From Burkholderiales bacterium (GTDB lineage: Bacteria > Pseudomonadota > Gammaproteobacteria > Burkholderiales > Burkholderiaceae_C), in assembly GCA_016702555.1 (NCBI GenBank), contig JADJDV010000007.1, positions 844,636-908,635 on the forward strand: a stretch of 64,000 nt of DNA. The letters are read 5' to 3'. This document shows, one piece after another, positions 53,774 through 63,187 of this stretch. The notes below the pieces were generated by a model. It was not told where the DNA came from and did no database searches. It was given only the letters and a program-made list of their open reading frames with translations. The position numbers were made by a program, and so were the translations under genes. The stretch's first letter is position 1. The number at the start of each line of letters is the position of its first letter.

Positions 53774-54562
53774 TCAGGCGGCCTCGGGCGCGAGCCGCGT
53801 CAGCCGGTCCTGGCTCAGGCGCAGCACCTGCGCGCGGCGCTCGCCGTCGGCGACATGCCAGTCGCTCAACACCACCTGCGTCAAGGTGCGGCCCCGCGCG
53901 TCGCGGCCCAGCGCCTGATCGCCGGGCCGGTGCGTGTGGCCGTGGATCAGGGTGGTGGCCTCGGCTTCGCCCAGCCAGCGGCGCGCCAGCTCGGCGTCGA
54001 CGTCGGCGTACACGGTTTGCGCGGCCTGGTGCTGCTCGCTTTGCGCGCGCATCTGGCGCGCCAGCGCCTGCCGCTCGGGCAGCGGGCGCGCCAGGAAGGC
54101 GCGCTGCCAGGCGTCGGTGCGCACCTGGCGGCGGAACTGCTGGTAGGCGAGGTCGTCGGTGCACAGCAGGTCGCCGTGCGTCAGCAGGTAGCGCTGGCCG
54201 TGGAAGCTGAGCAGGGTTGGGTCGTCCAGGTCGCGCACGCCGCAGCGCGCCAGGAACTCGGCGCCGACCAGGAAGTCGCGGTTGCCGCGCATGAAGAACA
54301 GCTCGGCGCGCGCGCCGGCCGCGTGCAGCAAGTCGCCGCAGCGCTGCTCGAAGCTGCCGGGCACGGCGCTGTCGTCGCCGACCCAGGCCTCGAACAGATC
54401 GCCCAGGATGAACAGCGCGTCGGCCGGCGTGTGGCCCAGGTAGTCGGCCCAGGCGTCGAAGGTGCCGGGCTCCTCCGGCTTGAGGTGCAGGTCGGACATG
54501 AAATCGACCGTGCGCCAATGCGCCGGCGCGGACAGCGCGGCGAACCGGGGCACGGTCGTCAT
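53774..54562 (-). CDS. lpxH: UDP-2,3-diacylglucosamine diphosphatase
   Basis: 262-residue calcineurin-like phosphoesterase LpxH, which hydrolyses UDP-2,3-diacylglucosamine to lipid X in lipid A synthesis. The metal-binding set is visible: DLHLKPEEP (usually DLHL), GDLFEAWVGDD, GNRDFLVG, LTHGDLLCTDD and HGHTHRP. It lies between ppiB upstream (22 bp) and mtfA downstream (9 bp), all on the minus strand, as commonly found for lpxH with ppiB. The start at 54562 gives about 15 residues before the conserved domain. Confidence 0.94.
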   Translation of the reverse strand: MTTVPRFAALSAPAHWRTVDFMSDLHLKPEEPGTFDAWADYLGHTPADALFILGDLFEAWVGDDSAVPGSFEQRCGDLLHAAGARAELFFMRGNRDFLVGAEFLARCGVRDLDDPTLLSFHGQRYLLTHGDLLCTDDLAYQQFRRQVRTDAWQRAFLARPLPERQALARQMRAQSEQHQAAQTVYADVDAELARRWLGEAEATTLIHGHTHRPGDQALGRDARGRTLTQVVLSDWHVADGERRAQVLRLSQDRLTRLAPEAA

Positions 54563-54584
54563 GCGAGCGCGGGCGGCAGCGCCG

Positions 54585-55094
54585 TCAGCCGACGACCACC
54601 GCCTTCTCGATCAGCACATCCTCGCGCGGCACGTCGTCGTGGTAGCCGCTGCGCGTGGTCGGCACGGCCTTGATGGCGTCGACCACGTCCTGGCCCTGCA
54701 CCACCTTGCCGAACACGGCGTAGCCCCAGCCCTGCGCGGTCGGCGACTTGAAGTTGAGGAAGTCGTTGTTCACGGTGTTGATGAAGAACTGCGCCGTGGC
54801 CGAGTGCGGATCGCTGGTGCGCGCCATGGCCACGGTGTAGGGCTCGTTCTTCAGGCCGTTGTCGGCCTCGTTGGTGATCGGCGCCTGCGTGCCCTTCTGC
54901 TTCATGCCGGGCTCGAAGCCACCGCCCTGGATCATGAAGTTCTTGATGACGCGGTGGAACACCGTGTTGTCGTAATGGCCGGCCTTGGCGTAGGCAAGAA
55001 AGTTGGCGACCGACTTCGGCGCCTTGGCTTCATCCAGCTCCAGCGTGATGACGCCGTGGTTCTTGATGTGCAGCTCGACTTGGGGATTGGGCAT
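54585..55094 (-). CDS. ppiB: Cytoplasmic peptidyl-prolyl cis-trans isomerase (cyclophilin)
   Basis: 169-residue cyclophilin without signal peptide, catalysing proline isomerisation in the cytoplasm. Active-site motifs are [14 protein letters not shown] (catalytic Arg), [17 protein letters not shown] and [13 protein letters not shown]. The start [14 protein letters not shown] (55094) is typical; the longer open frame continues into a palindromic element and is discarded. It is first of a ppiB-lpxH-mtfA run. A second, exported cyclophilin gene lies upstream beyond the palindrome. Confidence 0.95.
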   Translation of the reverse strand: MPNPQVELHIKNHGVITLELDEAKAPKSVANFLAYAKAGHYDNTVFHRVIKNFMIQGGGFEPGMKQKGTQAPITNEADNGLKNEPYTVAMARTSDPHSATAQFFINTVNNDFLNFKSPTAQGWGYAVFGKVVQGQDVVDAIKAVPTTRSGYHDDVPREDVLIEKAVVVG

Positions 55095-55119
55095 GGGATG
55101 CTTTCGACGTGGTGAGGCG

Positions 55120-55284
55120 CTAGTGTCCTGGGTTGCAAGTTCGTTGAAGAATTGAATCTGTCGAAATTGGCGCCAGGCAAGGCGCAAAATGCAGCGATAC
55201 CGGTGGTATCGCGAGGCTTTGCAACGCCGCATGGCGGCGATTGTCGGCAGATTCATTCAACGAATTTGTAATTCAGGACACTAG
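55120..55284. mobile_element. MITE-like palindromic element
   Basis: 165-bp element with termini CTAGTGTCCTG and CAGGACACTAG. It extends into long imperfect inverted repeats (GCAAGTTCGTTGAA...ATCTG against CAGATTCATTCAACGAATTTG) and codes for nothing. Small size, terminal symmetry and CTAG ends fit a non-autonomous element. It lies in the 324-bp gap between the two cyclophilin genes, which otherwise holds only the G/C hairpin repeat. Confidence 0.7.
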
Positions 55285-55371
55285 GCCAAGATTCAAGACT
55301 GTAACCGCGGGGCTCCAGCCCACCGGGTCTTTCAAGTGCGGGCGTGGCCGGGGTCCCCCCAGCCACTGCGC

Positions 55372-55417
55372 GCGTCCCCCTCGGGGGGAAGGCGGCCGTC
55401 AGGGCGACTCAGGGGGG
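55372..55417. repeat. Dispersed G/C hairpin repeat, copy 2
   Basis: Core GTCCCCCTCGGGGGGAAGGC, then GGCCG and GACTCAGGGG, nearly identical to 13102-13142. It stops one base before the stop codon of the exported cyclophilin gene, a position suggestive of a 3'-end hairpin for that gene. Confidence 0.6.
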
Positions 55418-55418
55418 A

Positions 55419-56096
55419 TCAAAGAATTTTCGCGGACTCGATGACGATCATCTTCTGCGGCACGTCGGTTGGGAACGGGCCGCCGCGGCCGGTGGCGGCA
55501 TCGCGGATCTTCTCCACCGTGTCCATGCCGCTGACGACCTTGCCGAACACGGTGTAGCCGAACAGCTGCGGGTGGTTCTCGACGTTCTTGCGCGGGATGT
55601 CCTTGTGCACCTGACCCTGGAATTCGAAGGTGACCGGGTCGCCCGGCGGGATGATGACCGGGTCGAGCCGGCTGTTGTCGACCACGTTGATGAAGAACTG
55701 CGCCCGGGCCGAGTGCGGGTCGCCGGTGCGCGCCATGGCGATGGTGCCCGGTTCGTTCTTCAGGCCCTTGGCCAGCGCCTCGCGGCCCTCATGCTTGATG
55801 GCGGGGCGCGTGGCCTTTTCCTTGTACTCCTTGTCGTAACCGCCGCCCTGCACCATGAAGCTCTTGATGACGCGGTGGAAGATGGTGCCGTCGTACTGCT
55901 TGTCCTTGACGTACTGGAGGAAGTTCTCCACCGTCTTGGGCGCCTTGTCGGGGTAGAGCTCGACCACGAACTCGCCCTCGCTGGTGACGAATTTCACCCG
56001 CGGGGCGGCGGCAAAGGCGGGCAGGGCGGTACCCAGCGCGGCGGTGGCGGTCAGCGTGGCGGCCAGACGCGCGAGCGTTCTTCTGGAAACAGTCAT
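55419..56096 (-). CDS. Periplasmic peptidyl-prolyl cis-trans isomerase (cyclophilin)
   Basis: 225-residue exported cyclophilin (PpiA class). The signal peptide MTVSRRTLARLAATLTATAA...AFA (residues 1-29) leads to the domain RVKFVTSEGEFVVELYPDKAP. Active-site motifs are FHRVIKSFMVQGGG, MARTGDPHSARAQFFIN and FGYTVFGKVVSG. The start at 56096 gives the best signal peptide; an in-frame Met seven codons earlier lies before the ribosome site. It probably shares a transcript with the TPR gene upstream (77 bp). Confidence 0.93.
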   Translation of the reverse strand: MTVSRRTLARLAATLTATAALGTALPAFAAAPRVKFVTSEGEFVVELYPDKAPKTVENFLQYVKDKQYDGTIFHRVIKSFMVQGGGYDKEYKEKATRPAIKHEGREALAKGLKNEPGTIAMARTGDPHSARAQFFINVVDNSRLDPVIIPPGDPVTFEFQGQVHKDIPRKNVENHPQLFGYTVFGKVVSGMDTVEKIRDAATGRGGPFPTDVPQKMIVIESAKIL

Positions 56097-56173
56097 GAAA
56101 CAGGGCTCCTGAAACAAGCGATGGGGAAAGGGATTTGGTGCTCGCGGCGCGGCCGCAAGTTCCCGCGCGGCCG

Positions 56174-56731
56174 TCAGCCGCCGGGCTTGGGCGCCGGCTC
56201 CAGCGTGCGGCGCAGGGATTCGATCCGGGGCGCCAGGCGCGGGTTGGCGGCGTCGAGCTGGCGTGCGCGCTCGTAGGCGCGCAGCGCCTGGCGCAGCCGC
56301 ACGTCGCCCAGGTTTTCCAGCGCGGTGGCGTAGTCGGGCTGGATGCGCAGTGCGGCCTGCAAGTCCTGCTCGGCCTGGTCGAGCCGGCCCTGGCCGGCGT
56401 GCAGCACGGCCAGGTTGTTCCAGGGCTCGGCCAGTTCGGGGTAGTCGCGCGTCAGCTGCAGCAGCACCTGCTCGGCCTCGGGCGCGCGGCCGTCGGCGCT
56501 GAGCAGATTGGCCTTGATGAAGCGCATCTGCGGATCGCGTGGCTTGGCGGCGATGTGCTGGTCGGCGCGCGCCAGCGCCGCGCTGGTCTGGCCGGCGGCG
56601 TGCAGGCGCTGCACTTCCGCGTATTCGTCGGCCTGGGCGGCGCCGGCCAGGCCGAGCCCGCAGGCCAGCAGCGCGGCGCCGAGCCAGGCGCGGGCGGCGC
56701 GGGAAAGAAGAGCCGGCGGGGGGAAAATCAT
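56174..56731 (-). CDS. Exported tetratricopeptide-repeat protein
   Basis: 185-residue protein with signal peptide (MIFPPPALLSRAARAWLGAALLACGLGLAGAA, cleavage near AQA; the quoted run is abbreviated as ALLACGLGLAGAAQA) and about three TPR units: residues 40-73, 74-107 (EPWNNLAVLHAGQGRLDQAE) and 108-150 (ATALENLGDVRLRQALRAYE). TPRs mediate protein binding, so a periplasmic scaffold role is likely; partner unknown. The open frame begins far upstream but the signal peptide fixes the start near 56731. It is divergent from cysS. Confidence 0.82.
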   Translation of the reverse strand: MIFPPPALLSRAARAWLGAALLACGLGLAGAAQADEYAEVQRLHAAGQTSAALARADQHIAAKPRDPQMRFIKANLLSADGRAPEAEQVLLQLTRDYPELAEPWNNLAVLHAGQGRLDQAEQDLQAALRIQPDYATALENLGDVRLRQALRAYERARQLDAANPRLAPRIESLRRTLEPAPKPGG

Positions 56732-56958
56732 CGAGGCTTGCGTCAAACGAATCGGCGCACGCGCTGGGTCGAACCCAGTGCGTTCCCGGTGCCCGGGTGG
56801 CCGCATATACTGAGGTTCATTGTAGCCAAGCGGGGTCGCCAGAACGGCCTTGAGCCGGCACATCGCGGTGGGACAACGCAGGCGACACGGCCAGGGCGCC
56901 ACCGCCCGACCACCGCCCCCTTGAGTCACACGCCGCCGCCCGCCACCGACGTTTTTCC

Positions 56959-58338
56959 ATGAGTTTGCGCATCTACAACACGCTGACGCGTGCCCTGGAG
57001 GATTTTTCACCCATCGAGCCCGGTCACGTGCGCATGTACGTGTGCGGCATCACGGTGTACGACCTGTGCCACATCGGCCACGCGCGCTCGGCCGTGGCCT
57101 TTGACGTGGCGCAGCGCTGGCTCAAGGCCCGCGGCTTGCGCGTCACCTTCGTGCGCAACATCACCGACATCGAGGACAAGATAATCCGCCGCGCGATCGA
57201 GAACGGCGAGACCATCCGGCAACTGACCGACCGCATGATCGCCGAGATGTACCGCGACTTCGACGCCCTGGGCATCGAACGCCCGACCCACGACCCGCGC
57301 GCCACCGACTACGTGCCGCAGATGCTGGACATCGTCGGCAAGCTGAAGGACAAGGGCCTGGCCTACGCGGCGGACAACGGCGACGTCAACTACGCGGTGC
57401 GCAAGTTTCCCGGCTACGGCAAGCTGTCGGGCAAGTCGCTCGACGAGCTGCGCGCCGGCGAGCGCGTGGCGGTGGACGGCGGCAAGCAGGATCCGCTCGA
57501 CTTCGTGCTGTGGAAGTCGGCCAAGCCGAGCGAGCCCGAGGGCGCCCGCTGGGACAGCCCCTACGGCCTGGGCCGCCCCGGCTGGCACATCGAATGCTCG
57601 GCCATGAGTTGCGCGCTGCTGGGCGACACCTTCGACATCCACGGCGGTGGCGCCGACCTCACCTTTCCGCACCACGAGAACGAGATCGCCCAGAGCGAGG
57701 GCGCCAACGGCCAGCCGCTGGCGCATGTCTGGATGCACAACGGCTTTGTCAACATCGACAACGAGAAGATGTCGAAGTCGCTCGGCAACTTCTTCACCAT
57801 CCGCGAGGTGCTGCAGGCGTTCGACGCCGAGACCATCCGCTTCTTCATCGTGCGTGCGCACTACCGCAGCCCGCTGAACTACAGCGACGTGCACCTGGCC
57901 GATGCGCGCGCCGCGCTCAGGCGCCTGTACACCGCGCTGGACGCGGTGCCACCGGCGGGCGATGCGGCGATCGACTGGTCGAACCCGTTTGCCGCGCGCT
58001 TCCAGGCCGCGATGGACGAGGACTTCGGCACGCCCGAGGCGGTGGCCGTGCTGTTCGAGCTGGCCAGCGAGGTGAACCGCACGCGCAACGCGCAGGACGC
58101 CGGTCTGTTGAAAGCGCTGGGTGGCGTGCTGGGTTTGCTGCAAGGCGATCCCAGGGCCTTCCTGCGCGCCGGCAGCCGGCTGGACGAGGCGGCGATCCAG
58201 GTGCAGATCGATGCCCGCGCTGCGGCAAAGAAAGCCCGGGACTTCGCCGAGGCCGACCGCATCCGCGCCGAACTGCTGGCCGCCGGCATCGTGCTGAAGG
58301 ATTCGCCCGCCGGCACCACCTGGGAGGCCGCGCAATGA
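56959..58338 (+). CDS. cysS: Cysteinyl-tRNA synthetase
   Basis: 459-residue class I aminoacyl-tRNA synthetase that charges tRNA-Cys. The HIGH motif is in [10 protein letters not shown] (about 35-44), KMSKS in [12 protein letters not shown] (about 268), and the zinc ligands are Cys28 in [10 protein letters not shown] plus the [12 protein letters not shown] and [17 protein letters not shown] regions. CGITVYD is a small variation of the usual CGPTVYD. Length and ends are normal. The 227-bp gap to the divergent TPR gene contains TATACT, a possible -10. Confidence 0.97.
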   Translation: MSLRIYNTLTRALEDFSPIEPGHVRMYVCGITVYDLCHIGHARSAVAFDVAQRWLKARGLRVTFVRNITDIEDKIIRRAIENGETIRQLTDRMIAEMYRDFDALGIERPTHDPRATDYVPQMLDIVGKLKDKGLAYAADNGDVNYAVRKFPGYGKLSGKSLDELRAGERVAVDGGKQDPLDFVLWKSAKPSEPEGARWDSPYGLGRPGWHIECSAMSCALLGDTFDIHGGGADLTFPHHENEIAQSEGANGQPLAHVWMHNGFVNIDNEKMSKSLGNFFTIREVLQAFDAETIRFFIVRAHYRSPLNYSDVHLADARAALRRLYTALDAVPPAGDAAIDWSNPFAARFQAAMDEDFGTPEAVAVLFELASEVNRTRNAQDAGLLKALGGVLGLLQGDPRAFLRAGSRLDEAAIQVQIDARAAAKKARDFAEADRIRAELLAAGIVLKDSPAGTTWEAAQ

Positions 58339-58360
58339 GCGCGCCGGTGGAGCGCGCGCC

Positions 58361-59026
58361 ATGGTAGCGCCGCGCAAGACCGCGCGCGCCGCGGCCGCCG
58401 CGGTGTGCATCACGCCCGACTACTGGGCCGAGGCCTGCGCGCACCTGGCCCGGCGCGACCGGGTGATGAAGCGCCTGATCCCGCGTTTTGGCAACGCCTG
58501 CCTGGAATCGCGCGGCGACGCCTTCGTCACGCTGGCGCGCTCCATCGTCGGGCAGCAGATCTCGGTCAAGGCGGCGCAATCGGTGTGGAACCGCTTCGAG
58601 GCGCTGACGCGCCGCCTGACGCCGGCCAGCCTGCTCAAGCTGAAGGTGGACGACATGCGCGCCGCCGGCCTGTCGGCGCGCAAGGTCGAGTACCTGGTCG
58701 ACCTGGCGCAGCATTTCGCCGACGGCCGCCTGCACGCCGATCAGTGGCAGAGCATGGACGACGAGGCCATCATCGCCGAGCTGGTGGCGATCCGCGGCAT
58801 TGGCCGCTGGACGGCAGAGATGTTCCTGATGTTCCACCTGCTGCGCCCGGATGTGCTGCCGCTCGACGACGTCGGCCTGATCAAGGGCATCAGCACCAAT
58901 TATTTTTCCGGCGAGCCGGTCAGCCGCAGCGAGGCGCGCGAGCTCGGCGAGGCCTGGGCGCCCTGGCGCAGCGTGGCGACCTGGTACATGTGGCGCTCGC
59001 TGGAGCCGATCCCGGTCGCATATTGA
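58361..59026 (+). CDS. DNA-3-methyladenine glycosylase II-like (HhH-GPD family)
   Basis: 221-residue base-excision glycosylase of the AlkA type that removes alkylated purines. The helix-hairpin-helix and Asp are visible: [14 protein letters not shown] (about 62-75), [20 protein letters not shown] (about 143-162) and the catalytic Asp in [12 protein letters not shown]. It lacks AlkA's N-terminal regulatory half, which is common for stand-alone glycosylases. It follows cysS by 22 bp and precedes accA by 52 bp, a conserved-looking run in related bacteria. Confidence 0.9.
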   Translation: MVAPRKTARAAAAAVCITPDYWAEACAHLARRDRVMKRLIPRFGNACLESRGDAFVTLARSIVGQQISVKAAQSVWNRFEALTRRLTPASLLKLKVDDMRAAGLSARKVEYLVDLAQHFADGRLHADQWQSMDDEAIIAELVAIRGIGRWTAEMFLMFHLLRPDVLPLDDVGLIKGISTNYFSGEPVSRSEARELGEAWAPWRSVATWYMWRSLEPIPVAY

Positions 59027-59078
59027 TCCACGGACATCCGGTAACATCGCCGGGTGTTTCGATTCCAAGGAGCCCAAG

Positions 59079-60053
59079 TTGGCGAAACGGACATTTCTTG
59101 ATTTTGAGCAACCCATCGGGGAGCTGGAAAACAAGATCGAAGAGCTGCGCTACGTGCAGAACGAGAGCGCGGTCGATATCAGCGAGGAAATCGACCAGCT
59201 CGACAAGAAGAGCCTGCAGCTCACCAAGGACATTTATTCGAGCCTGACGCCGTGGCAGATCACCAAGATCGCGCGGCATCCGGAGCGCCCGTACACGCTG
59301 GACTACGTGCGCGAGTGCTTTACCGACTTCATCGAGATGCACGGCGACCGCCACTTCGCCGACGACCAGAGCATCGTCGGCGGCCTGGCGCGCTTCAACG
59401 GCAACGCCTGCCTGGTGATCGGCCACCAGAAGGGCCGCGACACCAAAGAGCGCACCGCGCGCAACTTCGGCATGGTGCGGCCCGAGGGCTACCGCAAGGC
59501 GTTGCGGCTGATGAAGACGGCCGAGAAGTTCAAGCTGCCGGTGTTCACCTTCGTCGACACGCCGGGCGCGTTTCCCGGCATCGACGCCGAGGAGCGCGGG
59601 CAGTCCGAGGCCATCGGCCGCAACATCTACGAGATGGCGCAGCTGGAAGTGCCCATCATCAGCACCATCATCGGCGAGGGCGGCTCCGGCGGCGCGCTGG
59701 CGATCGCCGTGGCCGACCAGGTGCTGATGCTGCAGTACTCGATCTACTCGGTGATCAGCCCCGAGGGCTGCGCCTCGATCCTGTGGAAGACCAGCGACAA
59801 GGCGCAGGACGCCGCCGAGGCGCTGGGCATCACCGCGCATCGGCTGAAGGCGCTGGGCCTGGTCGACAAGATCGTCAGCGAGCCGGTCGGCGGTGCCCAC
59901 CGCGACCCGCGCCACACCGCGTCCTTTCTCAAGCGCGCGCTGGGCGACGCCTGGCGGCAGGTGAGCGACATGAAGGTGAAGGAACTGCTGGATCGCCGCT
60001 ACGAGCGCCTGATGAGCTACGGGCGCTTCAACGACACCAAGGCCGAGCGTTGA
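59079..60053 (+). CDS. accA: Acetyl-CoA carboxylase carboxyltransferase subunit alpha
   Basis: 324-residue AccA, which with AccD transfers the carboxyl group from biotin to acetyl-CoA in the first step of fatty-acid synthesis. Conserved stretches are [48 protein letters not shown] ([14 protein letters not shown]) and [12 protein letters not shown]. The start is TTG at 59079, supported by AAGGAG seven bases upstream and by the standard N-terminus [12 protein letters not shown]. No ATG fits. It ends just before a palindromic element. Confidence 0.96.
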   Translation: MAKRTFLDFEQPIGELENKIEELRYVQNESAVDISEEIDQLDKKSLQLTKDIYSSLTPWQITKIARHPERPYTLDYVRECFTDFIEMHGDRHFADDQSIVGGLARFNGNACLVIGHQKGRDTKERTARNFGMVRPEGYRKALRLMKTAEKFKLPVFTFVDTPGAFPGIDAEERGQSEAIGRNIYEMAQLEVPIISTIIGEGGSGGALAIAVADQVLMLQYSIYSVISPEGCASILWKTSDKAQDAAEALGITAHRLKALGLVDKIVSEPVGGAHRDPRHTASFLKRALGDAWRQVSDMKVKELLDRRYERLMSYGRFNDTKAER

Positions 60054-60075
60054 TGCCTCGACTCGACCAAATCGG

Positions 60076-60152
60076 AGGCTGGGTTAGCCGAAGGCGTTAC
60101 CCAGCTTTGGCGGGTGTGGTTTGCTGGGTTACGCTTCGCTAACCCAGCCTAC
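60076..60152. repeat. 77-bp palindromic intergenic element, copy 2
   Basis: Outer arms AGGCTGGGTTAGC / GCTAACCCAGCCT with an inner GTTACCCAGC / GCTGGGTTAC pair. It is related to 18608-18688. It lies between the convergent accA and YkvA-family genes and may end both transcripts. Confidence 0.7.
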
Positions 60153-60156
60153 AAGT

Positions 60157-60450
60157 TCAACCCGTCACCGGTCTGGTGCGTGATTCGACTTTCGAGCGCA
60201 GCGCCGAATACAGCTCCGCCGGCAGGAACTTGAACGCCGCCTGCAGCAGCAGGTAGGCGATCAGGCCGTCGTCCAGCCAACCCAGGATGGGGATGAAATC
60301 CGACACCAGGTCGATTGGGCTGATTACGTACAGCATCGCCAGCACCACCGCCAGCTTGGCCGCCTTGGGCGTGCGCACGTCGCGCAGCACGGCCCACGCC
60401 AGCAGCAGTTCCTTGCGAAACACGGTGATGATCCGGCCCAGTTTCCCCAT
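60157..60450 (-). CDS. YkvA-family membrane protein (DUF1232)
   Basis: 97-residue protein of the YkvA/DUF1232 family. The signature SPIDLVSDFIPILGWLDD is at about residues 47-64, flanked by a hydrophobic segment (KLAVVLAMLYVI) and LIAYLLLQAAFKF. Function of the family is not established. The start at 60450 (MGKLGRII) is preceded by weak upstream frame and gives the usual short protein. It stands alone, convergent with accA and divergent from tilS. Confidence 0.85.
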   Translation of the reverse strand: MGKLGRIITVFRKELLLAWAVLRDVRTPKAAKLAVVLAMLYVISPIDLVSDFIPILGWLDDGLIAYLLLQAAFKFLPAELYSALRSKVESRTRPVTG

Positions 60451-60608
60451 GTGACGATCTCCAGTGATGCCCGCGCGGCCCCACGTGCCGCGCTGACCCA
60501 TAACGTGGGGACAGCGCAGTGGATGACAAGAGATCGCCCCCGACTGCCGTTCTACCGTCACTCGCGCGGCCGCGCGAATCGGGCGCGCCTTACCATGCCG
60601 GTGACGCC

Positions 60609-61631
60609 ATGACGAAGCCCACCGAGCAAACGCCCGCCGCCAACCGACCCGACGATCCGGCCCAGGTTGACCGTGCGCTCGACGCCTTCGCCGCGCAGTC
60701 GCCGGCGCCGCCGCTGGCGGTGGCCTTCAGCGGCGGTGCCGATTCCACCGCGCTGCTGCTGGCCTGCGCCGAGCGCTGGCCGGGCCAGGTGCAGGCCTGG
60801 CATGTGCACCATGGCCTGCAGGCGGCGGCCGACGAGTTCGAGCGCCATTGCGTGCGCTTGTGCGCGCGCCTGGGCGTGCCCCTGCAGCTGCGGCGCGTCG
60901 ATGCGCGCCATGCGCGCGGCGAAAGCCCGGAAGACGCCGCGCGCCGCCACCGCTACGCCGCCTTCGACGCGCTGGCGCGCGAGAGCGCGGTGCCGGTGGG
61001 CTGCGTGCTGATCGCCCAGCACGCCGACGACCAGGTTGAAACCCTGCTGCTGGCCTTGTCGCGCGGCGCCGGCCTGCCGGGCCTGGCGGCGATGCCGGCG
61101 CGCTGGCAGCGCGCGGGCGTGGCCTACTGGCGCCCGCTGCTGGCGGTGCCCGGCGCCGCCATTCGCGCCTGGCTGCGCGCGCGCGGCGAGCGCTGGATCG
61201 AAGACCCCAGCAACGCCAGCCCGCGCTACCTGCGCAACCGCATCCGCACCGAATTGCTGCCGGCGCTGGAGGCGGTGTTTCCGCAGTTCCGCACCACCTT
61301 CGCGCGCAGCGCGGCACACGCGGCGCAGGCGCAGCACATCCTGCACGAACAGGCGGCCACCGACCTCGCCGCCTGCGGCACGCCGCCCGCCATCGCCGCG
61401 CTGCGTGCGCTGTCCGCGGCGCGCCAGGCCAACCTGCTGCGCCACTGGCTGCACAGCGCGCATGGCGCTACGCCGAGCACCGCGCAACTGGCCGCCTTGC
61501 AGGTGCAGATCGCCGCTTGCAGCACGCGCGGCCACCGCATCCGGCTCAAGGTGGGGCACGGCTTCGTGCGGCGCCAGGGCGATGCGCTGGTCTGGGCCGC
61601 GGCGCCGCCGAGGCCCACGTCAAACGGCTAA
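60609..61631 (+). CDS. tilS: tRNA(Ile)-lysidine synthetase
   Basis: 340-residue TilS, which converts cytidine 34 of the AUA-reading tRNA-Ile to lysidine. The PP-loop SGGADSTALL lies near residue 39 and the family motif AQHADDQVETLLL near 140. The C-terminal part with RYLRNRIR and LLPALEAVFPQF is present, but the protein is about 90 residues shorter than E. coli TilS, as in many betaproteobacteria. Start at 60609 (MTKPTEQ); an in-frame ATG 30 codons earlier overlaps the divergent promoter region. lysC follows 69 bp downstream on the same strand. Confidence 0.92.
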   Translation: MTKPTEQTPAANRPDDPAQVDRALDAFAAQSPAPPLAVAFSGGADSTALLLACAERWPGQVQAWHVHHGLQAAADEFERHCVRLCARLGVPLQLRRVDARHARGESPEDAARRHRYAAFDALARESAVPVGCVLIAQHADDQVETLLLALSRGAGLPGLAAMPARWQRAGVAYWRPLLAVPGAAIRAWLRARGERWIEDPSNASPRYLRNRIRTELLPALEAVFPQFRTTFARSAAHAAQAQHILHEQAATDLAACGTPPAIAALRALSAARQANLLRHWLHSAHGATPSTAQLAALQVQIAACSTRGHRIRLKVGHGFVRRQGDALVWAAAPPRPTSNG

Positions 61632-61700
61632 AATACCAAGTTTGCCGGCGGTGCGACGAGGCTTTCGTGCACTGGGCCGACGAGCAAAAAAAGACACGTC

Positions 61701-62972
61701 ATGGGATTGATCGTTCAGAAATACGGTGGCACCTCAATGGGCTCCACCGAGCGCATCGCACAGGTCGCCAAGCGCGTGGCCAAGTGGGTCCGCGCCGGCC
61801 ATCAGGTGGTCGTGGTGCCCAGCGCCATGAGCGGCGAGACCAACCGCCTGCTGGCGCTGGCCAAGGAGCTGGCGCCGGGCAAGCTCACGCAGGATTATTT
61901 CCGCGAGCAGGACATGCTGGCCGCCACTGGCGAGCAGGCCTCGTCGGCGCTGCTGGCCATCGCCCTGCAGGCCGAGGGGCTGCCGGCGGTCAGCTACGCC
62001 GGCTGGCAAGTGCCGATCCGCACCAGCAATGCCTACACCAAGGCGCGCATCGACAGCATCGACGACGCGCGGGTGCGCGCCGACCTGGATGCCGGCAAGG
62101 TGGTCATCATCACCGGCTTCCAGGGCGTGGACGAGGGCGGCAACATCACCACCCTGGGCCGCGGCGGCAGCGACACCTCGGCCGTGGCCGTGGCGGCCGC
62201 GCTCAAGGCCGACGAGGCGCTGATCTTCACCGACGTCGACGGTGTCTACACCACCGACCCGCGCATCGTGCCCGAGGCGCGGCGCCAGAACACCATCAGC
62301 TTCGAGGAAATGCTGGAGATGGCCAGCCTCGGCAGCAAGGTGCTGCAGATCCGCTCGGTCGAGTTCGCCGGCAAGTACAAGGTGCCCATGCGCGTGCTGT
62401 CCAGCTTCACGCCCTGGGACATCGACATCAACGAAGAAGCCAAATCCGGCACCCTGATCACTTTCGAGGAAGACGAACACATGGAAAAAGCCGTCGTTTC
62501 CGGCATCGCCTTCGCCCGCGACGAAGCCAAGATCTCCGTGCTCGGCGTGCCCGACAAGCCCGGCATCGCCTACCAGATCCTGGGCGCGGTGGCCGACGCC
62601 AACGTCGAGGTCGACGTCATCATCCAGAACGTCAGCAAGGACGGCAAGACCGACTTCAGCTTCACCGTCAACCGGGGCGACTATGCCAAGACCATCGACC
62701 TGCTGAAGGACAAGATCCTGCCGGCGCTGGGCGCCGCCGACGTCATCGGCGACCCGAAGATCTGCAAGGTCAGCATCGTCGGCATCGGCATGCGCAGCCA
62801 CGTCGGCGTGGCCAGCAAGATGTTTCGCGTGCTGAGCGAGGAGGGCATCAACATCATGATGATCTCCACCAGCGAGATCAAGACCTCCGTCGTCATCGAC
62901 GAGAAGTACATGGAACTGGCCGTGCGCGCCCTGCACCGCGCGTTCGATCTGGACCAGCCCGTCGCCGCCTGA
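61701..62972 (+). CDS. lysC: Aspartate kinase
   Basis: 423-residue aspartokinase, the first enzyme of the lysine, threonine and methionine pathway. The N-terminal kinase domain begins IVQKYGGTSMGSTERI; the conserved GFQGVDEGGNITTLGRGGSD and TDVDGVYTTDPRIV follow (about 137-195). Two C-terminal ACT domains (about 265-340 and 345-415) bind feedback amino acids. I see no lysine riboswitch before it; the 69-bp gap is too short. It is followed at 26 bp by a tRNA-Ser gene, which may be read through. Confidence 0.96.
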   Translation: MGLIVQKYGGTSMGSTERIAQVAKRVAKWVRAGHQVVVVPSAMSGETNRLLALAKELAPGKLTQDYFREQDMLAATGEQASSALLAIALQAEGLPAVSYAGWQVPIRTSNAYTKARIDSIDDARVRADLDAGKVVIITGFQGVDEGGNITTLGRGGSDTSAVAVAAALKADEALIFTDVDGVYTTDPRIVPEARRQNTISFEEMLEMASLGSKVLQIRSVEFAGKYKVPMRVLSSFTPWDIDINEEAKSGTLITFEEDEHMEKAVVSGIAFARDEAKISVLGVPDKPGIAYQILGAVADANVEVDVIIQNVSKDGKTDFSFTVNRGDYAKTIDLLKDKILPALGAADVIGDPKICKVSIVGIGMRSHVGVASKMFRVLSEEGINIMMISTSEIKTSVVIDEKYMELAVRALHRAFDLDQPVAA

Positions 62973-62998
62973 CGATGGCATAATTGCGGATTCGTGCT

Positions 62999-63091
62999 GG
63001 AGACGTGACCGAGTGGCCGAAGGTGCTCCCCTGCTAAGGGAGTATGGGGTGTAGAGCCTCATCGAGGGTTCGAATCCCTCCGTCTCCGCCA
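62999..63091 (+). tRNA. tRNA-Ser, anticodon GCU
   Basis: 93-nt class II tRNA. The acceptor arm is GGAGACG / CGTCTCC with discriminator G and an encoded CCA. The anticodon arm CTCCC-CTGCTAA-GGGAG has anticodon GCT, the long variable arm is typical of serine tRNAs, and the T-arm is GAGGG-TTCGAAT-CCCTC. It reads AGC and AGU codons. Confidence 0.97.
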
Positions 63092-63126
63092 CAGACTTGT
63101 CTGTGGCCAACCAGCAAGATCAAACC

Positions 63127-63158
63127 AGCCCCGTCGGCGTCAGCCTCCGGGGCTTTTT
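63127..63158 (+). terminator. Rho-independent terminator after tRNA-Ser
   Basis: Stem AGCCCCG / CGGGGCT with a 14-base loop, followed by TTTTT. It is placed 36 bp after the tRNA and before the convergent protease gene. Confidence 0.75.
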
Positions 63159-63187
63159 GCTGCCCTGACGCCTGCGGCGCGGCCAGC

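Noticed and set aside
61632..61700. A lysine riboswitch before lysC.
   Set aside because: The gap is only 69 bp and shows no lysine-aptamer elements.
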